Positions 17,213 to 27,700 of a DNA stretch of 64,000 bases are shown in pieces (position 1 is the first letter of the stretch; every line of letters starts with the position of its first letter). Source of the stretch: Fulvivirgaceae bacterium JP3-4. GTDB lineage: Bacteria; Bacteroidota; Bacteroidia; Cytophagales; Cyclobacteriaceae. The notes below the pieces were generated by a model. The model had not been told where the DNA came from and did not search any database. It saw only the letters and a list, made by a program, of their open reading frames with translations. Both the position numbers and the translations under genes were made by a program. The DNA is taken from contig JARKND010000005.1 in NCBI GenBank assembly GCA_029309925.1, forward strand, positions 1,302,001-1,366,000. The letters are read 5' to 3'.

Positions 17213-18478
17213 ATGAAACCGCATTCACAAAAATTTATTCAAAAACGAAAGTTCTATGTCATCCTACCCGTGTTGGTAGTACCATTTCTCACGATGTTCT
17301 TTTGGGCTTTAGGTGGCGGCAAAGGAATCGCCAGTGCAAAAGACACTAATATGATTGGATTGAATCTCAATCTTCCAGATGCGAGGTTCACTAACGAAAC
17401 AAATGCCTGGGACAAATTGAGCTTGTACCAAAAAGCCAGGCGAGACAGCTTGAAAGCAAGTCGGGCAAAGAAAAATGATCCCTACTTCAGATTGTCAACC
17501 TTAAAAGTGACAGCCGATACCACAAGAAGGGATTCATTGAAGCGCAAAGGCTTCGTCAACACATCGCTTGGGGAACGCAAGGAACCTATCGACGAGACAG
17601 AAGCAAAAGTTTACAAAAAGCTTGAGGAACTGCAAAAACAGATTGACAAGCCAGCTCACTCAAGCAGTGCTAAAACGTCCGCAAAGAAAAGTGCGCAGAA
17701 AACAAATACGCATTCTGCATTTGAATCTGATGTTGACCGACTGGAGAGCATGATGCTCATGATGCAAGATGGCCAGCAAGAAGATCAGGAAATGCAGGAA
17801 ATCAATACCGTACTGAACCAGATCCTCGATATCCAACATCCCGAAAGAGTAAAAATGCGGATGCAGCAGGTGGAGAAAGAAAAGCCTAGTCTTTACGCGG
17901 ATGGTAAGGTTTCCCAGAATGCAGTCACATTAATGGGCAGTCAATCGGACAGTAAATCAAATGGGTTCTATGGTCTGGAAGACATGGCCATACCTGTGAT
18001 GGAGCACAATGCAATTAAAGCCGAAGTATATGGAAATCAGACATTGGTAAACGGAGCGGTTATAAAGTTGGTGCTTCTCCAGGACATAAGCTTGACGGGC
18101 GTAAGCATACCAAGAGGCACCTTCGTATTTGGTGAATGTTCTTTAACTGGAGAAAGGCTGGAAGTCGATATCAACTCCATTCAGTACAACAATTCTATTT
18201 ATCCGGTTGGTTTATCACTCTATGACATTGATGGACTCGAAGGCATCTATGTCCCAGGAGCGATTGCACGAGATGCAGCGAAAAAGTCAACAAATCAGAC
18301 ATTGCAAGATGTACAGTTAAACTCCCTTGATCCATCACTCGAAGTTCAGGCCGCATCCGCAGGAATTGAAGCCGCAAAGGGAATGCTCTCTAAAAAGACC
18401 AGGCTGATACAAGTCACTGCAAAGGCAGGCTATAAAGTCTTGCTTCTAAATAAGAACAACAAATCTTCAAATCATTAA
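17213..18478 (+). CDS. traM: Conjugative transposon protein TraM (VirB10-like)
   Basis: The 421-residue protein has an N-terminal membrane helix (about residues 14-36, FYVILPVLVVPFLTMFFWALGG). A charged Lys/Ser-rich linker follows, and then a periplasmic beta domain from about residue 255. That domain contains LVNGAVIKLVLLQDISLTGVSIPRG and LYDIDGLEGIYVPGAIARD, which are TraM signatures. It corresponds to VirB10, which spans the envelope and responds to ATPase activity. It precedes traN by 2 bp. Confidence 0.93.
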   Translation: MKPHSQKFIQKRKFYVILPVLVVPFLTMFFWALGGGKGIASAKDTNMIGLNLNLPDARFTNETNAWDKLSLYQKARRDSLKASRAKKNDPYFRLSTLKVTADTTRRDSLKRKGFVNTSLGERKEPIDETEAKVYKKLEELQKQIDKPAHSSSAKTSAKKSAQKTNTHSAFESDVDRLESMMLMMQDGQQEDQEMQEINTVLNQILDIQHPERVKMRMQQVEKEKPSLYADGKVSQNAVTLMGSQSDSKSNGFYGLEDMAIPVMEHNAIKAEVYGNQTLVNGAVIKLVLLQDISLTGVSIPRGTFVFGECSLTGERLEVDINSIQYNNSIYPVGLSLYDIDGLEGIYVPGAIARDAAKKSTNQTLQDVQLNSLDPSLEVQAASAGIEAAKGMLSKKTRLIQVTAKAGYKVLLLNKNNKSSNH

Positions 18479-18480
18479 TT

Positions 18481-19329
18481 ATGAACAAGGCAATATTATC
18501 ATGGCTGACCATATCCGTTTTGGCCATCACTCAAACAGTCGCACAGGGTACAATTGACCATCGCGTTGAAATTTCCTTTAATAAGACGACAAGTATTGTT
18601 TTTCCATTTGGAATAACCTCAGTCGACCGTGGCAGCAGAGACATTCTGGCTCAAAAAGTAACTGGTGTCGAGAATGTCCTTCAGCTGAAAGCTGGTCAAA
18701 GAGATTTCAAAGAAACGAATCTCACTGTAATAACGGCCGATGGAAAACTTCATCATTTCACTGTTAACTACGCAGAGGAAACTGTTAAGCAGACTATCAC
18801 AATTGCTGATGGCGGGGCTGAAGACAAAAATCAACTAATCCTGGCGAACGATGCAGTTAATGCGCGGGACATTAGGGCACTGTCGGACAAAGTCCTTGCA
18901 GAACCAAATTTCAAAGTAGAGTCAGAAAAGAAAAATGGTATAGCAATGGCCCTCCAATCAATACACGTAGCTGATGATATAATTTTCTACAAGCTTCAAA
19001 TCAGAAATAAAAGTGCTATTAACTATGATATCAAATCACTGAAATTCTATATCCGTGATAAGAAGAAGGTCAAGCGCACTTCCAGCCAGGAAATAGAAGC
19101 TGTTCCAGTGTACGTCATGAATCAAAAACAAAAAGTAAATGGCTATGCCAGCGTGCAAATGGTATTCGCTCTAAGAAAGTTCACGATACCTGATGGGAAG
19201 TCATTGCACATTGACTTATTCGAGCAAAACGGGGGCAGAAATCTGAAGCTGAAACTTTCAAACTCAGACATTCTGAAAGCGAGACCGGTAACGGTCGAAC
19301 CAGCACATCTTTTAACAATCAATAAATAA
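18481..19329 (+). CDS. traN: Conjugative transposon protein TraN (VirB9-like)
   Basis: The 282-residue protein has a signal peptide (residues 1-22, ending AQG). The conserved TraN core follows: FNKTTSIVFPFGITSVDRGSR, then VENVLQLKAG, then ETNLTVITADGKLHHF. This corresponds to VirB9, the outer-membrane-side partner of VirB10. The start ATG is 2 bp after the traM stop. It is the last recognisable channel gene; no TraO or TraP follows. Confidence 0.92.
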   Translation: MNKAILSWLTISVLAITQTVAQGTIDHRVEISFNKTTSIVFPFGITSVDRGSRDILAQKVTGVENVLQLKAGQRDFKETNLTVITADGKLHHFTVNYAEETVKQTITIADGGAEDKNQLILANDAVNARDIRALSDKVLAEPNFKVESEKKNGIAMALQSIHVADDIIFYKLQIRNKSAINYDIKSLKFYIRDKKKVKRTSSQEIEAVPVYVMNQKQKVNGYASVQMVFALRKFTIPDGKSLHIDLFEQNGGRNLKLKLSNSDILKARPVTVEPAHLLTINK

Positions 19330-19335
19330 AAAATT

Positions 19336-20136
19336 ATGAACGCGAAGAATCTTGAGTTTTTGAAAGAAGGTATCAAGTACCTGGGATTTGGTGAAGGTTT
19401 GAATAACAAACTCACGGAAGAATTGAAATCTCAAAAGAATGAATTTCAATTGCGCACAGAAAATCAATACGGTAAAGACAAAGTGTCCTACTCATTGGAT
19501 TTCCGGAAGTCTGATCAAAGCGATATGTATTTTCTGAACAAGTATACCGCGACAATGCATGGACATGAGAGCGGTCAGGACAAGTCGCAGACTTTTTACA
19601 TCAAGAAGAACAGCGGAGTTACGGCAAAGGAAGCGTACAACTTACTGAACGGTCGCGCAGTGAATAAGGACCTTACAAGCAAGGAAGGCGAAAAGTACAA
19701 CGCATGGCTTCAAATTGACTGGAACCAGAAGGATAATAACGGCAATCACAAATTCAAGATGATCCATGAAGCATATGGATTCAAGCTTGATGAAGTACTT
19801 GCCAAACATCCGATAAAGGAACTGGGCGAGCCGGTAACCAAAGACCGACTAATGCAATCGCTTGAGCGCGGAAACCTTCATCAAGTTACATTTCAGAAAG
19901 GTGACAAGGAAGAGAAAATGTTCATCGAGGCCAATCCGCAATACAAGTCTTTAAATGTTTTTGACGGGAATCTGAAGAAAGTTTTCCAGGAAAACGAAAA
20001 GAAGGACGTGAAGGCTGATTATGGAAAGACCGTTTCTGCACCGAAGGAAAATCAGAAAGAAAACACAACAGCTGAAGAGCCTGATGCCGCATTAACAGCT
20101 CCGAAGAGGCAACCCAAGAGAAGGCAGAAGGTCTGA
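19336..20136 (+). CDS. ICE-associated DUF3945/DUF4099-like protein
   Basis: The 266-residue soluble protein ends the tra operon. The middle part (SQTFYIKKNSGVTAKEAYNLLNGRAVNKDL) and the stretch around YGFKLDEVLAKHPIKELGEP, RLMQSLERGNLHQVTF resemble the DUF3945/DUF4099 proteins found in Bacteroidetes elements. The tail (residues 225-266) is Lys/Pro-rich and probably disordered. There is no catalytic motif. A role in handling transferred DNA is possible. It starts 6 bp after traN and is followed by a terminator. Confidence 0.65.
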   Translation: MNAKNLEFLKEGIKYLGFGEGLNNKLTEELKSQKNEFQLRTENQYGKDKVSYSLDFRKSDQSDMYFLNKYTATMHGHESGQDKSQTFYIKKNSGVTAKEAYNLLNGRAVNKDLTSKEGEKYNAWLQIDWNQKDNNGNHKFKMIHEAYGFKLDEVLAKHPIKELGEPVTKDRLMQSLERGNLHQVTFQKGDKEEKMFIEANPQYKSLNVFDGNLKKVFQENEKKDVKADYGKTVSAPKENQKENTTAEEPDAALTAPKRQPKRRQKV

Positions 20137-20227
20137 TCTTCTAAGGTGTGGTAAACCATCATTAAAATCGTTACAATTGTAGAACCAGATCGAAGTTTTT
20201 CAGAGAGGGTCTTTCTTTGGTCTGTGT

Positions 20228-20253
20228 AAACCCTGGATAATGTCCAGGGTTTT
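20228..20253 (+). terminator. Rho-independent terminator of the tra operon
   Basis: AAACCCTGGA, a TAATG loop, then TCCAGGGTTTT form a 10-bp perfect stem followed by T residues, 92 bp after the last tra gene. It marks the end of the 9201-20136 operon. Confidence 0.85.
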
Positions 20254-20293
20254 AACGCTTTAAAGGAAATGCTCTGGCCCTAACAATACGTCT

Positions 20294-20758
20294 ATGCAAG
20301 ACGAACAAAAACAATTAATTCTTAATAAGAATGGCCCTGTCATCATTATTGAAGATGATCCGGACGACCAGAGTTTCCTGACGGAAATTTTTACGAAGCT
20401 TAATTATCAGAATAAGATCATTTTCTTCTCAGACGGGCAAGAAGCGCTCGACTATATCAATACGTCCAAGGATTTGCCTTTTCTGATTCTCTCTGATATT
20501 AATATGCCAAAGCTTGATGGTTTTGCGCTGAGGGAGAAATTAAAAATGGATCAAAAACTGAGTAACAAGTGTATCCCGTACTTGTTTTTTACAACGGCAT
20601 CAAGTCAAAAAGCCGTCATCGATGCTTATAGTCAATCTGTCCAAGGTTTTTTCGTGAAGCAAACATCTATGATCGAGTTGGAGAAAACCATTAGCGCTAT
20701 CATGGAATACTGGCGGAGGTGTGCAGCGCCAAATGATTTTTCCCGGGGCTTGCATTAA
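20294..20758 (+). CDS. Single-domain CheY-like response regulator
   Basis: The 154-residue protein is a receiver domain with a 15-residue N-terminal extension. It shows the acidic pocket IIEDDPDD, the phospho-acceptor in LSDINMPKLDG, the FTTAS switch residue and the conserved lysine in GFFVKQTS. It has no output domain, so it probably passes phosphate or binds a partner protein. The layout matches the Rcp1-type regulators common in Cytophagales. It is the first gene after the tra terminator, and its operon partners are unclear. Confidence 0.88.
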   Translation: MQDEQKQLILNKNGPVIIIEDDPDDQSFLTEIFTKLNYQNKIIFFSDGQEALDYINTSKDLPFLILSDINMPKLDGFALREKLKMDQKLSNKCIPYLFFTTASSQKAVIDAYSQSVQGFFVKQTSMIELEKTISAIMEYWRRCAAPNDFSRGLH

Positions 20759-20992
20759 TTAATCCTTTAATGATTGCGTTGCGGGGTTGCCGCACAAACG
20801 CATTATCGCCATTTGCAGACAGCCATGCAATTCGCAATTCGTAGAGAGTTTTGGAATTTTTCGTACCTTTACATGCCTCAACGAATATTGTTTTACCTAG
20901 TGGTAGCAGTCTCTCATCTTGAGCTACCAATTCGTCCTATGACGTTCCATTTTGGCCAATGGCTTTAGATCAAGCCGCCAAAGATTTTATTT

Positions 20993-21421
20993 ATGGTTAA
21001 AATTCTATTTCTAATTGATGACGACCAGGATGATCGTGAAATATTCCGTGAGGCGGTTGCCGTATGCGACAAAAGAATTGAAATAGTTTTTGCTGAAGAC
21101 GGGATTCAAGCACTTGAGATATTGAGATCTGGATCAACACATCCTGATGTCATCTTCCTGGACTACAACATGCCTCGAATGAATGGGCTCGAATGTTTGA
21201 AGGAGCTTAAGGCAGACGAGAAGACGAAGGATATCCCGACCATCATGTATACAACTTCGGGTGATCGTGAGCAAGAAAGGGTGATTTTATTGTTAGGTGC
21301 AGACTTTTATATGCAAAAAACGGTCAGCTTTCACGGCCTTTGTGAAGAACTTAAGCGCCTGATCGATTTGATTGATAACAAGGTTGATCTCAAGACTTTG
21401 CCACGAAACACCCACAAATAG
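20993..21421 (+). CDS. Single-domain CheY-like response regulator
   Basis: The 142-residue receiver has LIDDDQDDREIF for the acidic pocket, phospho-acceptor Asp in FLDYNMPRMNGLECL, YTTSGD for the switch Thr, and Lys in FYMQKTVS. The C-terminal tail (about 20 residues) carries no domain. It stands alone, with over 90 bp free on either side. It is one of five stand-alone receivers within 9 kb, which may work with the kinase at 24718-28833. Confidence 0.88.
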   Translation: MVKILFLIDDDQDDREIFREAVAVCDKRIEIVFAEDGIQALEILRSGSTHPDVIFLDYNMPRMNGLECLKELKADEKTKDIPTIMYTTSGDREQERVILLLGADFYMQKTVSFHGLCEELKRLIDLIDNKVDLKTLPRNTHK

Positions 21422-21514
21422 AGAAATAAGTTTCCTTAAGCTCTGGGTTAGTTGGCTCCCTCATAATCTCTAATCCATTGACTACGGCGGGAATAACTTC
21501 TCCGAAACGGTGAT

Positions 21515-21928
21515 CTAGTTTGCAATCAGTCTTCTTATGTTTCGGTCCTTGGGGTAAATAATCTCTTCAATAATTTTTTTGTAGTCAGACAATTTACCCG
21601 GTTTTTGGAACACCACGTCCGCGCCAGCCTCCTTCAATGCCTCCCGGACAACCGCAGGAACTTTAGCTGCATACATAGCCACCTTGATGTCGTTATACGT
21701 CTGAATTTTACGGATTTCATAAAGGCACTCAATACCTTCCTTTCGAGGCAGGTTGAAATCAATAAAAATACATAACGGCAATTCTGAAAAGGTTGAAAGT
21801 ACTTTCAACGCATCATCGGGATATACAAAACTTATACAATTAAACCTCGAATCGACCTGCTTCACAGCGAGCTTTAACAGATCCAAATGGTCTTGATCGT
21901 CATCAATAAGCAAGATAATCTTTGACAT
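21515..21928 (-). CDS. Single-domain CheY-like response regulator (switch Thr replaced)
   Basis: The 137-residue receiver is on the minus strand, opposite to its neighbours. The acidic pocket LLIDDDQDHLDLL, acceptor Asp in FIDFNLPRKEG and Lys in VVFQKPGKL are intact. The position that is normally Thr or Ser after beta-4 reads MYAAK, so the switch residue appears to be Ala. That could weaken phosphorylation-driven signalling. It is transcribed toward the end of the 20993-21421 gene. Confidence 0.85.
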   Translation of the reverse strand: MSKIILLIDDDQDHLDLLKLAVKQVDSRFNCISFVYPDDALKVLSTFSELPLCIFIDFNLPRKEGIECLYEIRKIQTYNDIKVAMYAAKVPAVVREALKEAGADVVFQKPGKLSDYKKIIEEIIYPKDRNIRRLIAN

Positions 21929-22094
21929 AGCTGTGAATTGCTGGATGGCGAATGTACTCGTTTAGTTCTATGGTGGCAAGTTAAGCTTCCCAGATTTGAT
22001 GCTAAAAGAACTAATACAATTTAAAGGTCTCCTGCTGTCCTACCTCAGCCGTTGTCTCAGCCGCTTAGGAAGGAGACGATAAGGATTTTTTGCT

Positions 22095-22535
22095 ATGGCA
22101 CGAAATTTTAGTTTCCTTAAAATTCTTTTCTTCGCGTTGATGACGTCACTCATTCACGATTGCAGGACAAAGCTGTTTGCAGCGCACCAAAACGGCCAAG
22201 CAATTTCACTCAAGTTGTCTGGGAAAGATAAAACCATGGTCGTTGCAATAAAGTACTTTGTTGGCGACACTTCAATAGTCCTTGAGCCGTTGAGTCTTTA
22301 TGGCGAAAAAGTAGATGAACCAAATATCAAGCTCTCTCAAATAGAGCGATTTGTTGTTTTTGATATACTGTATAATGAGCATCCATACCCTTATTTGCGT
22401 GAAATTAAGAATAACGTAAAGGCGATTAGAGAGCATGTATCATTAGTAAGGGCAAAACATAATGTACGTGTACATGATGGCCATTCCTTATATCCTGCAA
22501 CCGAAGGGGATTCAATAAGGGAGTCGATGGGTTAA
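22095..22535 (+). CDS. Hypothetical protein between receiver genes
   Basis: The 146-residue product has a hydrophobic N-terminus (residues 6-20, FLKILFFALMTSLI) that may be a signal or membrane anchor. A mixed beta region follows (KTMVVAIKYFVGDTSIVLEPLSLYG), and then a basic helix. No known family was recognised. It ends 36 bp before the receiver gene at 22572 and may be co-transcribed with it. Confidence 0.5.
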   Translation: MARNFSFLKILFFALMTSLIHDCRTKLFAAHQNGQAISLKLSGKDKTMVVAIKYFVGDTSIVLEPLSLYGEKVDEPNIKLSQIERFVVFDILYNEHPYPYLREIKNNVKAIREHVSLVRAKHNVRVHDGHSLYPATEGDSIRESMG

Positions 22536-22571
22536 AGTTTTTAGCATGTTCTCTTAATAAAGCCCGAAAAA

Positions 22572-22961
22572 ATGAAAGTCCTGTTTGTCGATGATGATCC
22601 TGATGATTCAGAAATCTTTAGCGAAATTCTCAAAGACATAGATGCGACTATTCAAACGTTCACTTGTAGCAAGCAAAGTCAACTGACTGAGTTCTTAACT
22701 GATTTTTGCCCAGATTATATTTTTATCGATTATCGAATGCCTATTGTCGATGGAAAAGAAACGCTTACACGTCTTCGTGAACACCCTTGCTTTGCTGCCA
22801 TGAAAATTGTGATGTATTCTACGTCAATGAGCGACTGGGACCAGCAGGCATGTAAGCGACTGGGCGCATATCACTGTGTTCAGAAAGTGGGTGACCTTAG
22901 CGTAATGCGTGAGCAGCTTTCCAGTATAGTCAAGGGGGAAACCCATTATCAGCGTTCGTAA
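22572..22961 (+). CDS. Single-domain CheY-like response regulator
   Basis: The 129-residue receiver begins MKVLFVDDDPDDSEIF, with acceptor Asp in FIDYRMPIVDGKE, the switch Ser/Thr in MYSTSMS, and Lys in CVQKVGDL. It is a minimal receiver with no output domain. It resembles the 28837-29220 protein, which shares the YSTS.S switch region and the QK element, so the two may be duplicates. It lies 36 bp after the hypothetical gene upstream. Confidence 0.88.
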   Translation: MKVLFVDDDPDDSEIFSEILKDIDATIQTFTCSKQSQLTEFLTDFCPDYIFIDYRMPIVDGKETLTRLREHPCFAAMKIVMYSTSMSDWDQQACKRLGAYHCVQKVGDLSVMREQLSSIVKGETHYQRS

Positions 22962-23203
22962 AGAACTTTAAAATCTCAATTGCTTTTATCCGACCAAAGT
23001 TCGGTCTTCTTTGCCGGACTTGATGCCAAAAGACTACCGCATTTGAACGGCTTCCTCCCTTTCATTCCTGTTGTCATTCCAGGTGCCCTCCATTAAAATT
23101 CAGTTTCCTTTTGGCGCAAGCATGTGTCAGCTGAGTTGTTATTTTTTTTCCGGCAAAAGCCCGGAGAAATGGCCATCTAAAATCAAAGTTTCACTTAAAC
23201 AAG

Positions 23204-24082
23204 ATGGTTATGAAAACGACATCAGAGAAGAAGGACATGTATTCTATCATCAACAACATGATCATGGAAAAACTAAAGAATGGTAAAGCACCCTGGAGGC
23301 AGACGTGGAATGATTTCGGTCCTGCCAGAAATTATGTGAACAAGAAACCATACCGAGGAATTAACGCACTCCTTCTCAATAATATGGATTTTGAATATCC
23401 TTTATTTATGACTTTTCTTCAAGCTAAAGAGCTTGGAGGACACATTAAAAAAGGCTCAAAGAGCATTGAGGTGATTTACTGGAAGACACTGGAATTTGAG
23501 AATGACGATAAGGTCAAGAAGATACCATTCCTTCGGTACTACAACGTCTTCAACATTGAATGCGTGGAAGGTATCAAACTTAAGCTGCCTGCAAAGTACG
23601 TGAACGATCCAATCGAACAAGCTGAGACGATCATTAACGACATGCCTTCAAAGCCGATCATTGAACATGGCGGAGACGCACCGTATTACAACTGGAGAGA
23701 AGACAGAGTCAAAGTTCCTCATCGCGATAACTTCATTCTTTCAGATGAATACTAAGCAACACTCTTCCATGAGCTTGCTCATAGCACAGGCCATGAGTCG
23801 AGACTCAATCGTGAGACTTGCATGAACCCCGCTGTCTATGGATCTCGTGACTACTGCAAAGAAGAATTGGTTGCTGAGATTGCAACATGCTTTCTATGTG
23901 GCGAAGCAGGGATTGCTAACTCCATCATAGACAATAGTGCAGCTTACATCCAGTTTTGGGTTGAAAGGCTTACTCACATTCTTCGAGAAGATAACAAAGC
24001 GTTTGTAAGGGCATCAGCACTTGCTCAAAAGGCCTGCGATTTTATTCGATCCAGAGTAGATGAACTAGTCGCTCAGGACTAA
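23204..24082 (+). pseudogene. ardC: ArdC-like antirestriction/metalloprotease gene with an in-frame stop
   Basis: The first 183 codons (23204-23755) encode the ArdC N-terminal ssDNA-binding domain (DUF1738): APWRQTWNDFGPARNYVNKKPYRGINALLL, then FLQAKELGGHIKKGSKSIEVIYWK. A TAA at 23753-23755 interrupts the frame. The same frame then continues without a gap with ATLFHELAHSTGHESRLNR, the zinc-protease motif, to a stop at 24082. A single base change from TAC or TAT would restore a full-length ArdC of about 292 residues. ArdC proteins protect incoming plasmid DNA from host restriction. As written, the protein lacks its HELAH domain and is probably broken. Confidence 0.85.
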
Positions 24083-24090
24083 CGTTAGTT

Positions 24091-24124
24091 AAAGGTTAAG
24101 GCTGAGAAGCGCTTTAACCTTTTT
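24091..24124 (+). terminator. Rho-independent terminator after the ardC remnant
   Basis: AAAGGTTAAGGC pairs with GCTTTAACCTTT (one G·U) and is followed by further T residues, 9 bp after the ardC stop. Confidence 0.8.
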
Positions 24125-24266
24125 ACTTCCTTTCCATTCGTCTGCGGCATGTTAAGGCCAAGAAAATACATCGGGCAGAATTCCTTTTTCTAGGAAATGA
24201 TCGGCCTCATTTCCATTTGCTTCTTGAACGCACTGTATTTTCATCAATAAAAAAGCTAATTTTCGG

Positions 24267-24527
24267 GTGAATTCAACGCCTATGCTCTTGGAAGAAATTG
24301 CAATCAAATGTATGGTAGACTCGAGGCTGGCAAGGTCGGAGGCGGAGGCGTTGACGCTTCTCAAAGCGGAGTTTTCAAAGAGCTATCCGGCTCTATCTTA
24401 CGAAAGATGGAATAAGGACATACCTGCCTCAATGGCTAATAACATCATTACAAATGTCGGCAAGAATGGTTCGATGTCGATTCGCTTTCTGATAAAAGAC
24501 CTTGAAACGATTGCTAAGCTTCTATAG
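24267..24527 (+). CDS. Small hypothetical protein
   Basis: The frame begins GTG at 24267, or ATG at 24282 (MLLEEIAIKCMVDS), and codes for about 81-86 residues that look like a folded helical protein (ARSEAEALTLLKAEFSK, then YERWNKDIPASMANNIITNVGKNG). No family was recognised. It lies between the ardC terminator and the hybrid kinase. A competing minus-strand frame covers its first third, so confidence is moderate. Confidence 0.4.
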   Translation: MNSTPMLLEEIAIKCMVDSRLARSEAEALTLLKAEFSKSYPALSYERWNKDIPASMANNIITNVGKNGSMSIRFLIKDLETIAKLL

Positions 24528-24717
24528 CTTAAGTAAACACTGCTGAATATATCCAGAACGTATTAAGCGTAAAGATTACGCTTGGCACGAGAATTTACAG
24601 TCCGGCCTATTTTATATTTTAAGGCCCTTAAACTAACGCATTTTTGGCCGACACTTGGATTCTGTAAAGTAACTGAATACTAAGGCTTTGCGTTGATTTG
24701 TAATTTGCGATAACAGT

Positions 24718-27700
24718 ATGCAAAGCTCCCAATTCTCTAAGAGTTCTGATTTTTTAAATCAGCAAGGACCAACCCTTGAACTCATTCGTTCGATCAATTG
24801 GGCTAAAACTTCTATTGGCTCACAAGAAGCTTGGCCACAGAGTTTACGCTCAGCACTAAGTATCTGTATCAACTCAAACTTTCCTATAGCAATCTACTGG
24901 GGACCTGACTTGGTCTTAATGTATAACGAGGCGTGGAGTCCGATACCCGGTAGCAAGCATCCTTGGGCATTTGGTAAAACTGCAATCGAGGTATGGCCCG
25001 AAATCTGGTCGGATATAGAGCCTCAATTTCAAAAGGCATTTTCCGGTGTTCCAGGTGGCTCCAAAGACGCATTACTACCAATGCAAAGGCACGGTTATAC
25101 CGAAGAATGTTATTTCGACTTCACCTTCACGCCCATCTATGGGGAATCCGGAAAGGTTGAAGGCATCTTTAATGCAGTGATTGAAACGACTTATCGTGTA
25201 ATTAATGAAAGGCGTGCTAATGTCCTCCAAAAACTAGTTGAGCGTATTGGCGGAGTTCCTACCTCTATTGAAGTCTTTGAAAAAACTGCAGAAGTTTTAG
25301 GTGAAGCAAAGGCTGACGTCCCGTTCTTTTTTATATATGAATTATTGCCGCAGGGGCCTTCAATTGTCTCCCATCCTCCTTCTGTGCAGATACCATTTGA
25401 GTATTGGGGGGTTGAAGAAGTTGCATCACAAGGTTCAGTTAAATTGATAGAAGATGTCGGAAAGTATTTTCGCTCCGTGCCGGACGGAATTTGGCCTGAA
25501 CCCCCAACTGAAGCTATTGCATTTCCGGTCAAAGGCAATGACGGACATGTTAGCGCGGTAATAGTAGCAGGTGCGAGTGCAAGACGAAAAATTGATAAGG
25601 ACTATCGCAGTTTCTATGAGTCGCTTTCAAACGTCATATCGGCAGAAATCATTACTCTGCAATCCTTGGCTGAGGAACGTGAGCGCGCGGAATCGCTTGC
25701 GCAGATTGACAAGGCTAAGACCGCCTTCTTTAGTAATATCTCCCATGAATTTCGGACACCACTCACTTTGATGCTCAGTCCTTTGGAGGAGCTGTTAAGT
25801 GATGGACAAAATTTGTCCGTAGCTCAAAAGGAAAATTTGCAAACCTCTCTGAGAAATACACTTCGCCTCCAAAAGCTTGTGAACATGTTGCTTGATTTCT
25901 CACGGATTGAAGCAGGAAAAATGGATGCAAACTTTCAGAGTGTGGATATCGCAAAGATGACTCAAGACCTTGCAAGCTCTTTTCGGTCAGCGATTGAGTC
26001 AGCCGGAATTGAATACAACGTGTCGATCAAATCAGTCAACAGGGAAATATCCATCGATGTTGATATGTGGGAAAAAATTGTTTTAAACCTCATATCTAAT
26101 GCATTTAAATACACCGAAAAAGGACGCATACAGGTTGAACTTGCCACACAAGGCGAAAACATACTCTTCAAAGTCTCGGATACAGGTATAGGGATCAGCG
26201 AGGAAAATCAGTCCAAAATTTTTGAACGCTTTTATAGAGTCAATAATGGTGGAGGCAGAAGCCAGGAAGGAACGGGCATTGGACTGTCATTGGTCAAAGA
26301 ATTAGTTTTACTTCACCAAGGGAACATTACGATCACAAGTGAGCTTGGAAAAGGTTCAACTTTCACTGTTGCTATTCCCTTAAAGAAAAAGGATGTAATT
26401 GACTTGCCGCGTGCGTCAAATGGAAATTTAATGTCCGCAAAACACAATGCGTTTGTCGATGAAGCAAAGAAATGGAAAATCCAGCCCGGCAAGATAGCTG
26501 CGCAGTCGGCTTCGAAAAATCGTCCATCAATTGTTGTTGCTGATGACAACAGCGACATGCGGGAGTACATTGTTCGAATTCTTGGTCATGACTATCACAT
26601 CCACGAAGCAAGCAATGGAGAGGACGCTTATGCAATAGCCCAACAGACCCATCCTGACCTCATCATTTCCGACATTATGATGCCTAAGTTGGATGGATTT
26701 GGATTGTTAAAAAAGCTGAGATCCAATTTTCAAACGAAGACAATTCCTTTAATTTTTCTTTCAGCACGAGCAGGGGATGAAGCAAAAGTGGAAGGAATCC
26801 AGGCAGGGGCGGATGACTATCTTGTGAAGCCTTTTTCGTCAAAGGAATTATTAGCCCGTGTCACAAATCTCATCGCAACAAACAGTGCAAGACGAAGAAC
26901 GGAAAAGGAATTCTTCAACCTTTTCGTACAATCACCTGCCCACATCCACGTGTTCAAAGGTCTCGATCATGTCGTTGAATTTTTCCATCCGTTAGGTGTA
27001 AAAGCAATTGGTCGCGATATAACAGGTCAGAAAGTACGAGAGGCTTTACCCGAACTTGCTGGTCAAGGATATTTTGAATTATTGGATGATGTTTATCACA
27101 CCGGCAAGATCGTATCTATTCCTCAAAGTAAAGCTGTACTGCCAGGAGCCGATGGAAAGCCGCAAGAGTATTATTTTCATATCACATATTTGCCATGGCG
27201 TGATTTGGATGGACAAATACAAGGCGTGCTTCAATTTACCTTTGATGAAACGGAGCAAGCGCTCTCAAGCATTCGAATCAAAGATAGCGAGGAGCGTTTT
27301 AGAGTGTTGTCAAATAGCATCCCACAATTCGTGTGGATTGCGGATGCAACGGGAAACGTGGAGTTCATGTCAGACCAGTGGGAGCAGTATTCGGGCACTA
27401 GTATCGAGCATGGAAAAAAAGCGTTTGCTAGTATGATTCATCCCGAAGATATTGGAGAAGTGCGGCAACGTTGGACCAGATCAATGGAGACTAGGCAACC
27501 TTGGACGTGTGAATTCAGACTCCATAATGCAAAGACTGGAGAATATCGATGGTTCTATGGTCATACTGTTCCATTATTTGATCAAAATCAAAATCTCACA
27601 AAATGGATCGGCTCATCTTCTGATATCCACGCTCAAAAGTCACACAGCTTCGAGCTAGAGGCAATTGTCGCTGACCGCACATCGGAACTTGTCACGCTTA

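Noticed and set aside
24152-24364. 70-codon minus-strand frame opposite the small hypothetical gene
   Set aside because: Its end (KIQCVQEANGNEADHF) looks protein-like, but no start or partner is evident and it conflicts with the plus-strand frame, which has better overall composition.
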